Assembly: GCF_000003815.2 (NCBI RefSeq) | Contig: NC_049982.1 | Span: forward strand, 4,175,259 to 4,239,258 | DNA: 64,000 bases | Source of the DNA: Branchiostoma floridae | Taxonomy: Eukaryota; Chordata; Leptocardii; Amphioxiformes; Branchiostomatidae | Reading direction: 5' to 3' | The notes under the pieces: model-generated | What the model was told of the DNA's origin: nothing | The model's database searches: none | The model's input: only the letters and a program-made list of their open reading frames with translations | Translations under genes and position numbers: made by a program | Shown: one piece after another, positions 10,726 through 21,830 of the stretch | Numbering within the stretch: position 1 is the first letter of the stretch | Layout of the letters: each line of letters opens with the position of its first letter

Positions 10726-13070
10726 CAATCATGTAGCTCTCCATGCAGATATGGGGATGCCCCACTTCCGTTTGATGTGTAGGTAACATGATATTCTAAT
10801 AAAACGTGGTAAACCGAATGTCTGCTGACTGGGCCAAAGTTTCTTGACAGCACTATACGAAAACTTTGTGATCTCCTTCATCCCCTCATCCGTTTGGAGG
10901 TTATTATCAGTGACCGTCTTGGATCCACACCTTTCTGACAGAGAAGACTTCTGTGAAGACACCGCGGCTGACATGTACAGAGTGACGGTGCAAGGCTGCC
11001 CCGTGAATGCCCAAGTGGCAACTACTTACACGTAGAGCCTAGTGTTGACGTACTGAAGGAAGATCTTTCTTGAACATGTCATGTTTGCCCAACCGAGCTC
11101 AGTACAGGCCACCACCATACCAAAACAACATGTTAAAGTATCGTCGATCTAGTCTAGTACAAATGCGGCTTTTTCTAGCCTCTTGGCAATGGTGAAAATA
11201 CAGGATTGTATGAGTTGATAAATAGTCGGTTTGTCGAAACGCATGAGGAATAGAAATTTTACCAAGAAGCTCACTGTGAAGGGACTTATGCCTGGTATCT
11301 AGTCGTATTATAGCTCCCGAGTTTGCGGAGAGGATAGAAGAGACTTGGAAGCTATAATGACAATGATCTTTATTGCACATTCTTGCCCAATATGGACTAA
11401 ATGCATTGAGTTAGATAACTAAAGTAACGGGGGCCGCCCTAAGACGGTCACCGTCGTAAGACGGTACGGATTTTTTGCTGATCTTATTATCCATAAGTAC
11501 ACCGTGTTTGATGACACTGACTATGCTGATTACAAAGGTAAATAAACCAAGTCCATGTACACAGATTTAATTTGCATTCCAAGTATACTTTAACATATTT
11601 ACTTCATGTTTTTTTAAAAACAGAATTCTAACAGTAATGTTGACAGTGCTGAATCACTGCGGTCACCGGCCTCTGCGTATTGGCGGCTCGTGTCGCTAAC
11701 TATACGAACTCTTCCAAGCAGTCACACAACTGCCATGATACACATAAATAAAGCTCCATAAAACACTAAGAATATGGGTCTTCAAATGTTTGTTTAGTAG
11801 AAAAGCAACCAAAAGGAAGCGACATAAACATTGCCACCATTGTACTCCCAAGGGAGTGTGGCCGTGAAGGTGGCAGACTAGAGAACGCTCCAAATATTTA
11901 TGTGACTGGTAACAAATGATTCGTGCTGTCTATGAAAATAAGACTTGAAAGAGAGATGTAGATGATATTTTCATATAATCAGACAGAGTTTTGTTGATGT
12001 TGGCGGTGTTTTTTTTTCGTAATGTTTTTTTTTAGTTGGGCATTCACAATCAGTGCATTCAGCCCATTGCCGGTAAAAACATCAGCTGGATTGTTCTAGG
12101 TATAGCCTTCCTCGTGTGAGACAAGAAGTACATACAGTCACAATTTTACTGTCAAAAGAAAGCTAAAATATCATACTACAATTTTTTTTTCTGTGTACTC
12201 AAATTTACCACTTACTTCTGAAGAGAGCAAAATGTAAAAAAAAGCGTACCGAGTTAGGCACACTGTCCAGCGTAGCTCAAAATTGGAAGGTTACATACAC
12301 GGAATTGTCTCACAGTGTTTGCCGCTTGTAACACGCAGCGCGAAAGGTTCATGAACCACATGAATGCATTTCTTATTCAAGTATGTTGTTGAAATCTATG
12401 TGAAAAAAATTTATTCATCAAAATTTGACCACTCTCAGGCAACTAGCGATGGAGCGTCATGAGTTTGAGCGCAAGAAAAAGCGTACCGTGTTGGGGCACC
12501 TCCCGTTAGAGATGTAAAGAGGTTACATTCTATATCATCTAAAATCTGCAGGGTCTCTTTTTTTTGCAATTTGTGTAAACAAGTTTACAGAGCTTTTCCA
12601 GTGCGTTTTAGTGCTTTTTAGTCGACATAATGCGGCTGAATACCTCGCGAAAGGATTTCCACTTTTATAAGCCTCCTGTAAAGACACCGTGAGTGACACA
12701 GTGGTTCGGAAGGCCGGCCCGTGGGTGGGGTGAGGTGCCCCCGGGGGGACATGTCCTGACGTGCGCGCGCTTTGATCAGGGTGTGCCTTACGTCTACAAA
12801 CACACAGGGTCTGTTATGAGAGAAAACTCTGCGACAAGTCAACGAGAAACGGGTAAGGGAAAACAGGATTAAGTGGTCAGCCTCAGAGTTGTGCTTTTGG
12901 TTGTAATTGCCGAAATGTTATGTAAATTCATTAAGCCATGGCTTATTGCTATTTGTATGCGTAATTTGTGTTTCGAGTGGCATAGTGTATAGATATACTT
13001 GTTAAAAGTTTTAACTTGTAAAAAGTCACCAAGGGTATGTGAAAAGTTACAATGAATATGGAAAATCAAT
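10726..13070. other. Non-coding DNA
   Basis: No recognisable gene. Open frames on both strands are short and unlike known families. T-runs occur near 12008-12033, 12180 and 12558. Confidence 0.5.

Positions 13071-13072
<2 letters not shown>

Positions 13073-13110
<38 letters not shown>
13073..13110. repeat. (GA)n microsatellite
   Basis: About 18 GA dinucleotides without interruption. The minus-strand frame reading Leu-Ser repeats across it is an artefact. Confidence 0.9.
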
Positions 13111-13112
<2 letters not shown>

Positions 13113-13439
13113 AGAACCTCCATATCATTTAAAATAAAAATGTAAAAATACACAGATAATTCAACACCTGGTAATGTCTATGTTATCACAGAAATCCTCA
13201 ACAACAGCTAGAGAACTAGGCCGGGGCCCTGGAGACGTCTCAGACAACAAGCGGGCCACTTTCCGAAGTCTTCTCCCATCATCACAGGAAACCGACTGTC
13301 CGACAGGGTGTCCTGATAACTCTGTTCAGACGAAAACAAGACGACTACAGCACAATCTTGTACTTGTACAGTACAATCTTGTACTTGTCCTGTTTCTACA
13401 AAAACAGGACGAGAATATATACATCGTCTGAGTAAGAAT

Positions 13440-13650
13440 GGACAAAAGTTACAATTTGTTATCACCAAGCACAACAGGGTCATGTTTGGTGGATAGTTTT
13501 AACAAACACCTGCAGATAGATGTGACGCTTAGGTGTGACGCGTCGGTCAGCGTAATATAACCAGCTGCTGCCGCGCCGCGTGCCTGCGAAGCTTGTGTGT
13601 TACATCGAAGGGCGGTTGTACAGGCCATATAGATTGAGATGCAGATACAA
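13440..13650. repeat. Dispersed repeat, pair member 1
   Basis: Shares ATTTGTTATC, a hairpin-like CCAAGC..GGTGG block, GCAGATAGATGTG, and a near-perfect 42-bp core (GTAATATAACCAGCTGCTGC...GCGAAGCT) with 20463-20642. The rest is about 70-80% alike. There is no coding signal. It could be the conserved 3' part of a LINE or SINE. Confidence 0.6.
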
Positions 13651-14610
13651 AATGTTTTTTTTTTTACATAGAAGATTTCAACGAAGTACTTGGTGGTCTG
13701 TGCAAATTTGGTAGGTCATCGTTGTCGCGTTACATCCAATCCTCCTCTTAGCCTATCGTCTGTCAGCACCCTGTCAACTACTTGTTTCCCGCGGGGGCGA
13801 AGTGCCCGGATGTGAGCGCTCTTTGATGGCGGTTTCGGTTACGACAAAATAGACAAACGTTGTTTGGAGACAAAACTTTGGTCGTTCTCGGAACGCGGCC
13901 ACCAGCAAGTGGTTTAAGTGTTGTTTATGTTTCGCTTTCTCGCCTCTTGTCGCTTCTAGGTGACAACGAGTTGAGATATAAACGGTTCGGGAGTTTGTTA
14001 TGGCTGGACGACATTTGCTGAGGAGGTTGTGAAACGTTAAGCCCACGTTAGGCCACATTGGCTTTATTTGATAGATGCCATCCACGTGCGCATCAATTTT
14101 CGGCCGTTTCCAAAGAAAAGGTTTTCAACAATGTTTGTAAAAACGTACAGCTGTAAAATGAGCAAATGTATGCCGTAGATTGCAACGAAATATCGGAAAA
14201 CGGATAATAATGTCACATAAAGCTAAAAAAAGTAATTTCATAGGTCAAAGAAGAAATGTGAGAAAAAATGAAGCCAATTATTTGGTATACCATACTCTGT
14301 GTGTTTACTCATTTGTTAAATCTTCCTGACCACTTAGATTCCACAATGAAGGCAACTTTTTTGGGCCAAACTTTTTTATTCGCACGCTCGCATCAGTTTG
14401 GAGGTTCCCAGCGGATGTCATCCATAATCAAGGCAACATGGTCGTATACTAAAAAGGATCGAAGGCCGGACGTTAGGGAGGAAATACTTGGAGTGGTTTG
14501 TTGAACGTTTTCATCAAGTGCGCGGAATTGATCCGTGTTCAAACGTCTTCAGTCTCCCTCGATTGCCACGCTAATTGACGCAGGCGCAGAAGGCCCAAAA
14601 TGATCCATAC
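13651..14610. other. Non-coding DNA
   Basis: No gene or repeat recognised. Open frames at 13774-14085 and 14268-14504 have no family signature. Confidence 0.5.
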
Positions 14611-14614
14611 AGTA

Positions 14615-14815
14615 TGTTAGAGTAGAATAAGATGAGACGTTCACTCTGTGGTTGCCTGGTCAGAACTGCTCTGGACAGATGTCGGGTCTGTCCCTTTATT
14701 GAACTCTTATCAGAACCATATGTGGGGTGGCCCTGTCCTAGCTAGGACCACCTATGGCCAGTATTATAGATCTTCCTGTTATCTCAAATTGCGACGTCCA
14801 TATGTGCTTCTAAGA
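14615..14815 (-). repeat. LTR, 3' copy in element sense
   Basis: Plus-strand ends are TGTTAGAG and TTCTAAGA. On the element strand it begins TCTTAGAAGC and ends TCTAACA. Identical to 16196-16396. The same short open frame reads through both copies, which is a consequence of the duplication. Confidence 0.8.
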
Positions 14816-14856
14816 CTCTTCCCCCCTTAACAAAAAAAGGAGTCGCCCTCGACTCC
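14816..14856 (-). other. Polypurine tract with adjacent hairpin
   Basis: On the minus strand, a purine run abuts the LTR. Next to it GGAGTCG (14839-14845) and CGACTCC (14850-14856) form a perfect 7-bp stem with a 4-nt loop. Polypurine tracts prime plus-strand synthesis in LTR elements. Confidence 0.65.
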
Positions 14857-15579
14857 TGCAAAAATCGTGCATAATACGTTACGATACAATATAATTATTA
14901 CAAGTTTAAAATATAGAGGTCAAATGTTAACAGATGAGGTAGCATATAGATCATAATCTGGTACGGGTGTGACAAGTAATTAGCTTCTTCCTGGCAATGA
15001 TGTTTCACAGACGGACTGCTGCTGTGATAATGGACTCATAATGGGCGCTGGCTGTTACAGGCGCCTGTACTTCAATCGCACGAACATAGAAACAACAAAC
15101 AAGCAAAAACAATTGGCTTCATACTGGCACAGCGGCCAAGAAACAAAAATACTCCCCAGCAGTACTCAGTCTTCCGGGCAGTCACACAGCTACAGTGCGC
15201 ACGTGGCCGGGCATACAGACATGAGAATAGTCGTCCCGTAGGCTTAACTATTTACTAAGGCAAGCATCATACAACAAACACAAGGATCTTCCTAGGAGAG
15301 ACGTCCCGCAGGCATCAGCTCTCCATAGGCAAGCATCACACAGTCAACACACAAAATACAGCACAACATAGGTCGACAAGTCTCAACATTACCCGTAGGT
15401 TACGGTCAAGGCATAGCGAACACTACTAGCTAGCTTAGAACATATACAATACATTTGTGCGACGGTACCTGGCTAGAATTAAACCACAAGAGTTCGATGG
15501 TCTTTGCAGTTCAGTGGTATTCCAGGGTCAAGTAGAAGTACTTTTAAACAGTTCGATCGTTCGAGTCACAGCTGAGTTC

Positions 15580-16195
15580 AGTTCACGCCGGCGTTCTTAC
15601 TTGGAAGTTCGAGGTTAACGTTGTGTCACGGGGCAGCTTTGGTCGAGACGGGCAGCGACGGGTCCTTGGTGTGAAGCTAGCTACGGGGCCGGGTCGGGCA
15701 GGCACGGCGGGCCGGGTCGGGCAGGCGCGGCGGGCCGGGCCGGGTCGGGCAGGCGCGGCGGGTCGGGGCGAGCAGACGGCGGCGTGGTCTGCAGAACAGC
15801 GCTGATGATACGTGGCGGCTTCAGGGCGGCGTCTTGTCAGGCTATGTTCTTCAGGGACGACTTGCGGAGGTGGTTCGGCACATTGGAAGGTGAGGTCTGG
15901 CGGCAGGCTGGGCAAGAGAACGGCATGGAGACACATTGGACGAGCTGGGTCTATTGTCTGTGTCTACGGCGGTAGCAGGCAGGCTGGCTAAACGGACGGC
16001 GTGGTGGCGCGTCGGGGCGAGGTCGGTCGGCGACGTGGCACAGTGGCGGGTCGGGCATCATAGCACGGGCGGCGTTCGCTCGGGCGGCTGGTGGTCTTGG
16101 TCCCCGGGCGAGTCGGGCGGCATGGTAGCGGGCCGCGGATGGCGTTAGGACGGGGTCCGGCCGCTCGAAAGCGGCAACCCAGAAGCTGCCACCAG
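15580..16195. other. GC-rich interior of the LTR element
   Basis: Contains a GGGCCGGGTCGGGCAGGC minisatellite-like stretch (15687-15775). Long open frames on both strands are low-complexity Ala/Arg/Pro/Gly products of the GC-rich repeat. They show no gag, protease or RT motif. This end, next to the primer site, would be the element's 5' leader and may hold packaging signals (inference). Confidence 0.5.
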
Positions 16196-16396
16196 TGTTA
16201 GAGTAGAATAAGATGAGACGTTCACTCTGTGGTTGCCTGGTCAGAACTGCTCTGGACAGATGTCGGGTCTGTCCCTTTATTGAACTCTTATCAGAACCAT
16301 ATGTGGGGTGGCCCTGTCCTAGCTAGGACCACCTATGGCCAGTATTATAGATCTTCCTGTTATCTCAAATTGCGACGTCCATATGTGCTTCTAAGA
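16196..16396 (-). repeat. LTR, 5' copy in element sense
   Basis: Identical partner of 14615-14815, followed by the AGTA target duplication at 16397-16400. Confidence 0.8.
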
Positions 16397-16839
16397 AGTA
16401 TTTTAGCCTATTTTCGACTTTTAGGAGGAAAATGTAAGTAACATTTCATATTGGTTAGGCAGTGCAGGTTGCAGATGTTCAGATTCGGCAAAAAACAAGG
16501 CTTGGGTTGATTTTTTCGGCCTGTGCTGACCCCTTATTTGAAGTGGTCAGTCCCTAAAATGATGTCATGGAAAGGCAAGATGGCGGCAGGTTTGACCGCT
16601 GAAATATTTGCGCTGGTCAGAAAGTTTAAAGATTAGACTTTTGGACACTTGAGATAGCGGGCTGCTGTGTGGGGTGAGTTCCTATGACCTGGAATGTTCA
16701 CGGATGAGATTATGACACCCTGAACTTGCTAACTTTTACATTATCGCCTATGCAGATTTGTATTAGTGGTAACTGCTCTTAACGGTTAACCCAATAAAGT
16801 GAAAGTGGAGTGACCGGAGTCAGTCTGCTTAATGATAAA

Positions 16840-17035
16840 CCAAGAAGCGAGAGGAAGTCGAATGTATCAGAGCAGATTAGACGTATATATAAAAATGTAT
16901 ATGATTGTTACCATTGTTACATATGTGTATGATTGTTACCATGTGACCTTTACTTCGACTTGTGTAAGAAATGACGGTTAAGCTGTTAGCGCCTGCGGAA
17001 ATGAATAAATAAAGGTTCAAACAAACAAACAATGA
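16840..17035 (+). mobile_element. Probable LINE 3' tail
   Basis: AT-rich DNA ends GAAATGAATAAATAAAGG followed by (CAAA)n. A repeated TATGATTGTTACCATG motif lies inside. The short tandem terminal repeat is characteristic of 5'-truncated LINE copies. Confidence 0.45.
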
Positions 17036-17284
17036 GGAACAATGAATTTCATGAAGGTGTAAGGATTGGTCTCATGGTTCTACACATTCATTTTCCTTCT
17101 ATAGCATTACTCCTTTGAAAATGGTTGATTTTCATTCTGCAAAAACAGGTATGAAACACAGACTAAGCCGAATCCTTTCATCTTACATCTGCTTGAAGAT
17201 ACATGAGTGAGTCAAGGACCGGTGATTTGGTATGTGTCATGCTGTATGACACAAATCACCAAAAATCATTCCTTCAATTTTCCC

Positions 17285-17435
17285 GTTTCCATGACGCCAT
17301 CCCGTGGGGCCGTTTTCCCGCGCTGTGACGTCAGACGCCATGTCAGACGATAATTGAAACAAACGCAGTTTTAATCCGGGCGGTCCGCGCGCTTAATAAT
17401 GCATGCCGGGAAAGTGGGCAGGATTAGGCGGGAAG
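17285..17435. promoter_or_regulatory. GC-rich island with CRE-like site, candidate enhancer
   Basis: A GC-rich, repeat-free block about 14 kb upstream of the Lhx1/5 start. It includes TGACGTCA (a perfect CRE, near 17326) and TTTAATCC (Otx/Gsc-like core). There is no coding evidence. Regulatory function is inferred only from composition and motifs. Confidence 0.25.
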
Positions 17436-18580
17436 CCCTGCTGCATATTCCGCGCTCACTGGCGTCGGGAGATTTTTAGGGGGGGTTCTGCAAATATATT
17501 GGTACAAACACACCCAAAACAATATCTCCATTTTTATGTAGAAAATTGTAGATAAAAAATCGTGCGAAAGATCGCACAACTGACTCTGTATGACGTACAA
17601 GTTAACCATATACTAGTATTACCGATGCTTTCCAGGAAAGAACTAGGATTATCGGGACATAAAAAAAAATCGTAAGCAAAATGTTCCCAAAGCCCAAGGA
17701 AGCGTGTTGAACCTTATCTGTGGCCATATTGCTACAAACCGTGACCGTTGACATAGATTGACTTGAATTATAAAAAAAAGACATGAACTCTTGGAATAGC
17801 CCGGGTACCATCCTCCGTAGAAGTAACTTTGGAAATGATGATTTAGGGTTCTTCGTGACGAAGAGTATAGACGAAACGTGTCTAAAAAAGGTACAGTGGT
17901 TTCAATTTGCAATATTTTGAAGATATGGTAATTTGAAATCACTGTCCGTCTACTTGATATCCCAGACCACCTTGTTTTTAAACTCAACGGATATTGGTTA
18001 CCCATCGGATAAAGGTGAACCAGCGTTAGTAGACGAGGGAAGCGAGCAGTTTAAAATCCGGACTTTTACTATCTCCGCGACCCTACTTCTGCTTGGAGAA
18101 TATTAAAAAAGGTGCGTTCAAAGAATGTTCATAAAACCATGCAAACACGATTTCTTCTACTGACACCGTGTCAGACGGCTGTCCGTACGATCTCAGCCGT
18201 CTTCTGATCTCCTAAAGCGCCCCGTACAGAGACGAACCGCTGTTTCACCGGTGCACCGTCGGGAGAGTCTAACATCTGAAAAAGCGGGACTACGATCCTA
18301 CGATGGCATAAGATAATACTGAACTGCACAAGGAGTGTAGTCAGCCAAGACTGTGTACATTTGCCATGTATGTACCCCGTTAGCTAAACACTCCTAGACC
18401 GCCTTCACTCCTCTGGCAGCTTTTGATACTATCTTATGCTACTATAGGATCTGCTTGGAGATTAGGAAACCGCCGCTTCAGGCGCGGGAGTCTTACACCT
18501 GAAATAGCGGGATCGTGTCGGGATGACTGGCCTTCATTTCTGGAGTGATCCCGCAAAGCGCGGGAACATCCCGCCGGTCC
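17436..18580. other. Non-coding DNA with MITE remnants
   Basis: ACCATCCTCCGTAGAAGT at 17809 repeats the arm of the element at 1708. TCTGCTTGGAGA-type ends of the CCAAGCAG MITE family occur near 18090 and 18451. No gene is seen. Confidence 0.45.
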
Positions 18581-18584
18581 TCTC

Positions 18585-19048
18585 CGCAGTCAGGGTGTCT
18601 GGGCCTTTCACTGCGGGCTCAGGGGATTTATATGTGCCCATCACTGTAAACCCGAGGGGAACGGGGCCTTTCACTGGGGGCTCAGGGGGTTATGGATCGG
18701 TCACTGTAAAACTGAGGGGTTCGGGGGGCTGTCACTGAGGGCTCATGGGATTATGGACCTATCAGTATCACTGTAAACTGAGGGGTTCAGGGGCCTTTCC
18801 CTGGGACCCGTAATTGTAAACCCGAGGGTATGGGGGTCTTTCACTGGGGGCTAAGGGTATTTATAGGTGTCGTATCACTGTAAACCTGAGGGCCAGGGGG
18901 GCTTTCACTGGGGGCTCAGAGGACTAGGTGCCTATCACTGTAAAACCCGAGGGGTTCGGGGGCCTTTTACTGGGGGCTAAGGGGATTGGGTGTCTATTAC
19001 TGTAAACCCGAGGGTTTGGGGCCTCAGGGGATTAGGCGTCTGAGGCCG
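18585..19048 (+). repeat. Minisatellite, about 60-bp unit, about 8 copies
   Basis: The unit runs GGGCCTTTCACTGGGGGCTC, AGGGGATTATGG, CACTGTAAACCCGAGGGG. Copies start near 18601, 18666, 18724, 18790, 18832, 18896, 18956 and 19016. G-rich plus strand. The open frame at 18523-18738 is part of the array. Confidence 0.85.
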
Positions 19049-19685
19049 TTAGGGTAAGGGCTTCTTACAAGATGCCTTAGATTATATTAGGCACCTATCA
19101 CTATCAAACATCTGGAGTTTTTAATTTCTCCTACTATAATAACATATACGTAACCACCAAAGACTGGCAAAGAATCGTCAATAGAACTACATGTAGAAAG
19201 GCAAGATTTTCGAGAAAAAAGGTATATTTCATTCCCAGGATTAGAATAACTGTAATGACGAAAAACGCATTGATGCAGACGCAACTAGAATGTGACTTTA
19301 TGATAACATATGATGTTGTCCGTACTTTTATTCATTGCACAGGTGGATACAGCACCAACTTATGCATGCATATTTATATATTGTTTTATATCGACGGTTT
19401 TACATAAGCACCATGCTTGTATTATACTCACAAAATTTATGTGAGTAGAACAAAATAACACACGATGTCGGGTAAGAGTTTTTATAGCCGGCTGGCCCGA
19501 CCACAGGAGACTCTGCGTCTGCGGCGCCCTGGGACGGGTGTCTGGGAACGACGCGGAAATCGATAGGAAGGGGAACGCCCTCTGCGGGCCACGGGCAACC
19601 TCGTTCCCGGTGCCTCACCTGGCATTGCCTCCTTTGCAAACTAGACCAGAATCAGACTAGGATCTTGTGATCGGTTATCAAAACC
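19049..19685. other. Non-coding DNA
   Basis: No gene or repeat recognised. Confidence 0.5.
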
Positions 19686-19815
19686 GAAGTCTCCAAGCAG
19701 ATGTTAGGATGTCAGATGGCAAGGTTCTCTGAAGACGCAGCGAACACAAACATCTCACAACATGGCATATCCCAAACCCTCCAGACAAGTACGGTTGGCT
19801 CTCGGTGTATCAATC
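19686..19815 (+). repeat. Dispersed repeat, uninterrupted copy
   Basis: TCTCCAAGCAGATGTTAGG followed by CAAACATCTCACAACATGGC and CCTCCAGACAAGTACGG matches 24050-24107 joined to 24349-24420. This copy carries one CACAACAT (19756-19763), the empty site of the MITE inserted in the other copy. Confidence 0.75.
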
Positions 19816-20136
19816 TAGCCTCCGTTGCAGACTTCGTTCGGGGTGTGATTTTATCTATTTATTTATTTTTTTTAGGGGGGAACTGGTTCGCGATTTTGAA
19901 CGTTGGCTAGGTTCTCTTATGCGGGGAAAGGGGCTTTGCCGAGGAAGGTAGTTTTGCTCCGAAACGCGGGACAAAACTCCCTTCCACGGACGACTCCCTT
20001 ACCCGGCAAACCGGAGTCCATTTCCTGGCGTAATAGAACCTAGCCAGCGTTGAAAATCGAGAACCAGCACCCTAAACACCAATCTCCATCTCCCAAAATA
20101 AAAATCAGTCCCGTTCGGAGCCTGCCACGCAGGCTA
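19816..20136. mobile_element. Palindromic hAT-like MITE (TAGCCTSCGT ends)
   Basis: The left end TAGCCTCCGTTGCAGACTTC matches the complement of the right end, TAGCCTGCGTGGCAGGCTCC. Inner arms GGCTAGGTTCTCTTATGC and its near complement continue the fold over about 120 bp each side. Its ends resemble those of the MITE at 24108. No ORF and no clear target duplication. Confidence 0.65.
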
Positions 20137-20462
20137 CACCTGGCATGTGTAGTTGTGCGGTTTTAGCTAAAGGCGGCTCTAGCCGGCGTGGTAATGAAGA
20201 CATACGGGATGGCACGGACCGGGTCTTTGTAGACTTTCAGACGTTAGACGATCGATGCAGATGGTGGGTTTGTGGCTTTGCTGGTTACACGTTCGGGCTT
20301 TTCATTCCACGTCAGTTTCATGTGTATGGCTTTGCCTTCTTCCCTGTAAAAATCTGGAGAAACAGGTGTCAATTCTTTTTTTAAATTCTACCTTCATTGT
20401 TCTACATTCAATACACTGCAATTTATCGGTATTTTCCCAGAACTACTAGTAAAGTATCATAG

Positions 20463-20642
20463 AGTGGAATTTGTTATCGCCAAGCCCAATCTTCGTTGGG
20501 TAGTTTTCAGAGCATTTGCAGATAGATGTGCAAAAGCTAGGGGTGACAGGTTATTCAGTGTAATATAACCAGCTGCTGCCGCGCCGCGTGCCTGCGAAGC
20601 TAGTGTGTTACTCAAAAGGGTGGTCATACCGGCAGATACAAA
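20463..20642. repeat. Dispersed repeat, pair member 2
   Basis: Partner of 13440-13650, with the 42-bp core GTAATATAACCAGCTGCTGC...GCGAAGCT identical in both. Outside the core, substitutions and small indels indicate old, independent insertions. Confidence 0.6.
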
Positions 20643-20939
20643 ACTAACGTTGCAGGTCAGTACAGTACTAGTATACTATATTGCACTACAACTTGGCAAC
20701 TACGCGGTGCGATACCAAGACATATCGCTAGTGTACCGCGAGCACCTTGACTATCATTTGTCTGACTTAACTTACATACAGACTTACCCACTCCTAAGAT
20801 TGGTCCTCCTGTCCGTTCAACGATATACAACCCTTTCATCTGACCAGTTCACACCTGTCCGTGACTTCTGTTGAAGTGGCATTGGTGACACAAGACTTGG
20901 CCCGGAATAGGGACGGTGTTCAGTCAAACTTACTGCCTT
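20643..20939. other. Non-coding DNA
   Basis: Open frames of 60-89 codons lie on both strands with no family signature. Confidence 0.4.
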
Positions 20940-21830
20940 TCTAGGACTGATCACAAAATCGATAACCTACCTTAATCCATACCAAGAGTTATTTTTCCAG
21001 TTCTTTCTGCAATATCTTCCGTATTCTGTGGATGTCGGAGAGAAAGAAAGATGACACACCTTTCCCCCTTGAGTCAGTTCCTTAACCATCCCCCAGTTCT
21101 TTCTAGAGAATTTCCCGTTTCCTCTCACTTGTGTGCCGTTTAGTATGAGAGCCTGGTCAAAGTGTGCAAGCAGGATGTCTCCGATTAATCACAAAATTAA
21201 AAGCGATAGAAGAGACTTCTTCCATGCCATGGCATGAGTTCTTTGGACAGAATTCTCCGTTTCCTCTCGCCCGTGTGCTGTTAGTATAAGAGACAGGTAA
21301 AGGTGTGTAAAGATCTGCAAACACGAGGTCTCCGATTCATCACAAAAGCAATAGAAGAGACTTCTCCATGCTATGGCATGAGTTCCTCCCACAGAATTCT
21401 CCGTTTCCTCTCACCTATGTACTGTTTTAATAATAGGAGAGATAGGTCAACGTGTGCAAACGAGAGGTCTCCGATTCATCACAAAAGCGATAGAAAAGAA
21501 GAGACTTATCCATGAGTTATTTCCTCAGAATTTCCCCGTTCCCCCTGATGACCTTAGTGCGGCTGTCTGTGGAGAGTCGGAGAGACAGGGCCGCGCGCGC
21601 ACAGTCCGTCTGCGTCTCCTCCTGATCACAAAATCAACAGAAGAGACTTCTCAGTTACAGAGAACGGAGAAATTCTGTGGAAATGATTTACTAGTATTTT
21701 CTACAGAATTTCCCGAGTTCCCCCTGACCTATGCGTGTTTGTCTGTGGTGAGTCGGAGAGACAGGGCCGCGCGCACACAGTCCGTCTGTGTCTCCTCCTG
21801 ATCACAAAATCGATAGAAGCGGGCCCGCCC
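20940..21830. repeat. Degenerate tandem array, about 140-175 bp unit
   Basis: GATCACAAAATCGATAGAAG-type phrases recur near 20948, 21187, 21336, 21474, 21624 and 21800. Each is followed by AGAGACTTCT, CAGAATTTCCCGTTTCC-type and GAGACAGG blocks. The two distal units share GGAGAGACAGGGCCGCGCGC. The plus-strand frame at 21454-21801 is a repeat artefact. Confidence 0.7.

Larger units (their letters stand above)
14615..16396 (-). mobile_element. Compact non-autonomous LTR retrotransposon (TRIM-like)
   Basis: Two 201-bp direct repeats (14615-14815 and 16196-16396), apparently identical base for base, bound 1380 bp of interior. A 4-bp target duplication AGTA lies at 14611-14614 and 16397-16400. On the minus strand, a polypurine tract (TTAAGGGGGGAAGAG) abuts the 3' LTR at 14816-14830. 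One base inside the other LTR (16178-16194) lies a primer site, TGGTGGCAGCTTCTGGG. This is complementary to a tRNA 3' end ending CTGCCACCA, like tRNA-Leu as I remember it. No gag or pol is present. Identical LTRs imply a recent insertion, mobilised in trans. Confidence 0.8.

Noticed and set aside
15583-15936. Possible gag-like frame in the LTR element
   Set aside because: Pro/Ala/Arg/Thr-rich product of a GGGCCGGGTCGGGC minisatellite with no gag or zinc-knuckle motif. Equally open on the other strand.
18523-18738. Gly-rich repeat protein
   Set aside because: It is part of the 60-bp minisatellite, and the frame is lost in neighbouring units.
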